From NCBI GenBank assembly GCA_023417665.1, contig JAEZFA010000067.1, forward strand, positions 1 through 6,438: a stretch of DNA of 6,438 bases, written 5' to 3'. This DNA is from Pseudomonadota bacterium. GTDB lineage: Bacteria; Pseudomonadota; Alphaproteobacteria; Rhizobiales; Xanthobacteraceae. Shown here in pieces: positions 6,153-6,438 of the stretch. How positions within the stretch are numbered: position 1 is the stretch's first letter; each line of letters starts with the position of its first letter. The translations under genes were made by a program, and so were the position numbers. The notes beneath the pieces were generated by a model. It was given only the letters and a program-made list of their open reading frames with translations. It was not told the origin of the DNA and did no database searches.

Positions 6153-6438
6153 ATGGCCGATACCGAGACGCCGCCGCAAGGCGAGGTGCCACCCCAGGCC
6201 GAAACGCCGCCGAAGAAGAAAAGCATTATGTCGTCCGAGGCTGTCCTCGGCTGGGTGCAGTTCGGCGCGCTCGCCATCGGCGTCGCGGCACTGCTGTGGA
6301 GCGTCTTCGTTTATTACGTGCCGCCGCAGCAGGGCGCGCCCATTGTCGATGGCGGCGTGCAGACCATCAGCCAGTCGCTGGTGGAAGATGATTTCCGTAG
6401 TCTGCAGGCACTGTATCGGGCCATCGACTATGTATCGG
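6153..6438 (+). CDS. Single-pass membrane protein of unknown function (3' partial)
   Basis: The frame opens at ATG 6153 and is still open at the window end, giving 95 codons plus one base. I do not recognise the protein. The N-terminus is Pro/Gln/Glu-rich (TPPQGEVPPQAETPPKKK, 6-23) with a basic KKK at 21-23. One strongly hydrophobic segment follows (about 31-55, containing GALAIGVAALLWSVFVYYV), then a polar stretch with VEDDFRSLQALYRAIDYVS at the cut. The lysines before the membrane segment suggest that the short N-terminus stays in the cytoplasm and the rest is exported. A weak AGAGA (6142-6146) lies six bases before the start. The terminator upstream, a plausible promoter and the coherent topology support a real gene; the larger part of it is probably outside the window. 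Overlapping open frames here have compositions typical of shadows. Confidence 0.72.
   Translation, partial: MADTETPPQGEVPPQAETPPKKKSIMSSEAVLGWVQFGALAIGVAALLWSVFVYYVPPQQGAPIVDGGVQTISQSLVEDDFRSLQALYRAIDYVS

Noticed and set aside
5879..6391. Plus-strand open frame of 170 codons across the TctC stop and terminator
   Set aside because: It runs out of frame through the end of the TctC-like gene and through a strong terminator, and its Arg/Ser/Ala-rich composition is that of a shadow frame.

Overview
The window is an ordinary stretch of high-G+C alphaproteobacterial chromosome. The gene content, the RF2 type and the TctC-like receptor suggest Hyphomicrobiales, probably near Bradyrhizobium/Rhodopseudomonas or Xanthobacteraceae. 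This placement comes from family recognition by eye, not from a search. I see no mobile element, tRNA, rRNA, CRISPR array or phage gene.

Layout: (1) 1-2082 (+) is most of a class A penicillin-binding protein 1A (mrcA/ponA), cut at its 5' end inside the glycosyltransferase domain. (2) 2143-2631 (-) is a small secreted protein of unknown function, convergent with mrcA and divergent from the next gene. (3) 2730-3861 (+) is prfB, peptide chain release factor 2, split by an in-frame UGA and joined by a programmed +1 frameshift at 2787-2802. The frameshift is not annotation noise: the perfect AGGAGG, the CUU slip codon and UGAC have the classical spacing. (4) 4049-4921 (+) is a short-chain dehydrogenase/reductase of the 2,4-dienoyl-CoA reductase-like group. 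It has Ser where classical members have the YxxxK tyrosine. (5) 5023-5997 (+) is a periplasmic tripartite-tricarboxylate-transporter receptor (TctC/Bug family) with a GTG start and a signal peptide, followed by a textbook rho-independent terminator at 6021-6057. (6) 6153 to the window end (+) is the first 95 codons of an unrecognised single-pass membrane protein.

How the genes relate: mrcA followed by prfB is, from memory, a common rhizobial neighbourhood, here with a small opposite-strand gene between them. Between that small gene and prfB lie 98 bp in which two candidate promoters face each other and share an 11-bp palindrome at their -35 elements. The SDR and the TctC-like gene may take part in uptake and catabolism of carboxylic acids, but no membrane components (TctA/TctB) are present and each gene has its own ribosome binding site and upstream gap, so a joint pathway is only a guess. 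The best-supported special feature is the RF2 autoregulatory frameshift, which is a known mechanism. I found no convincing evidence of an undescribed system.
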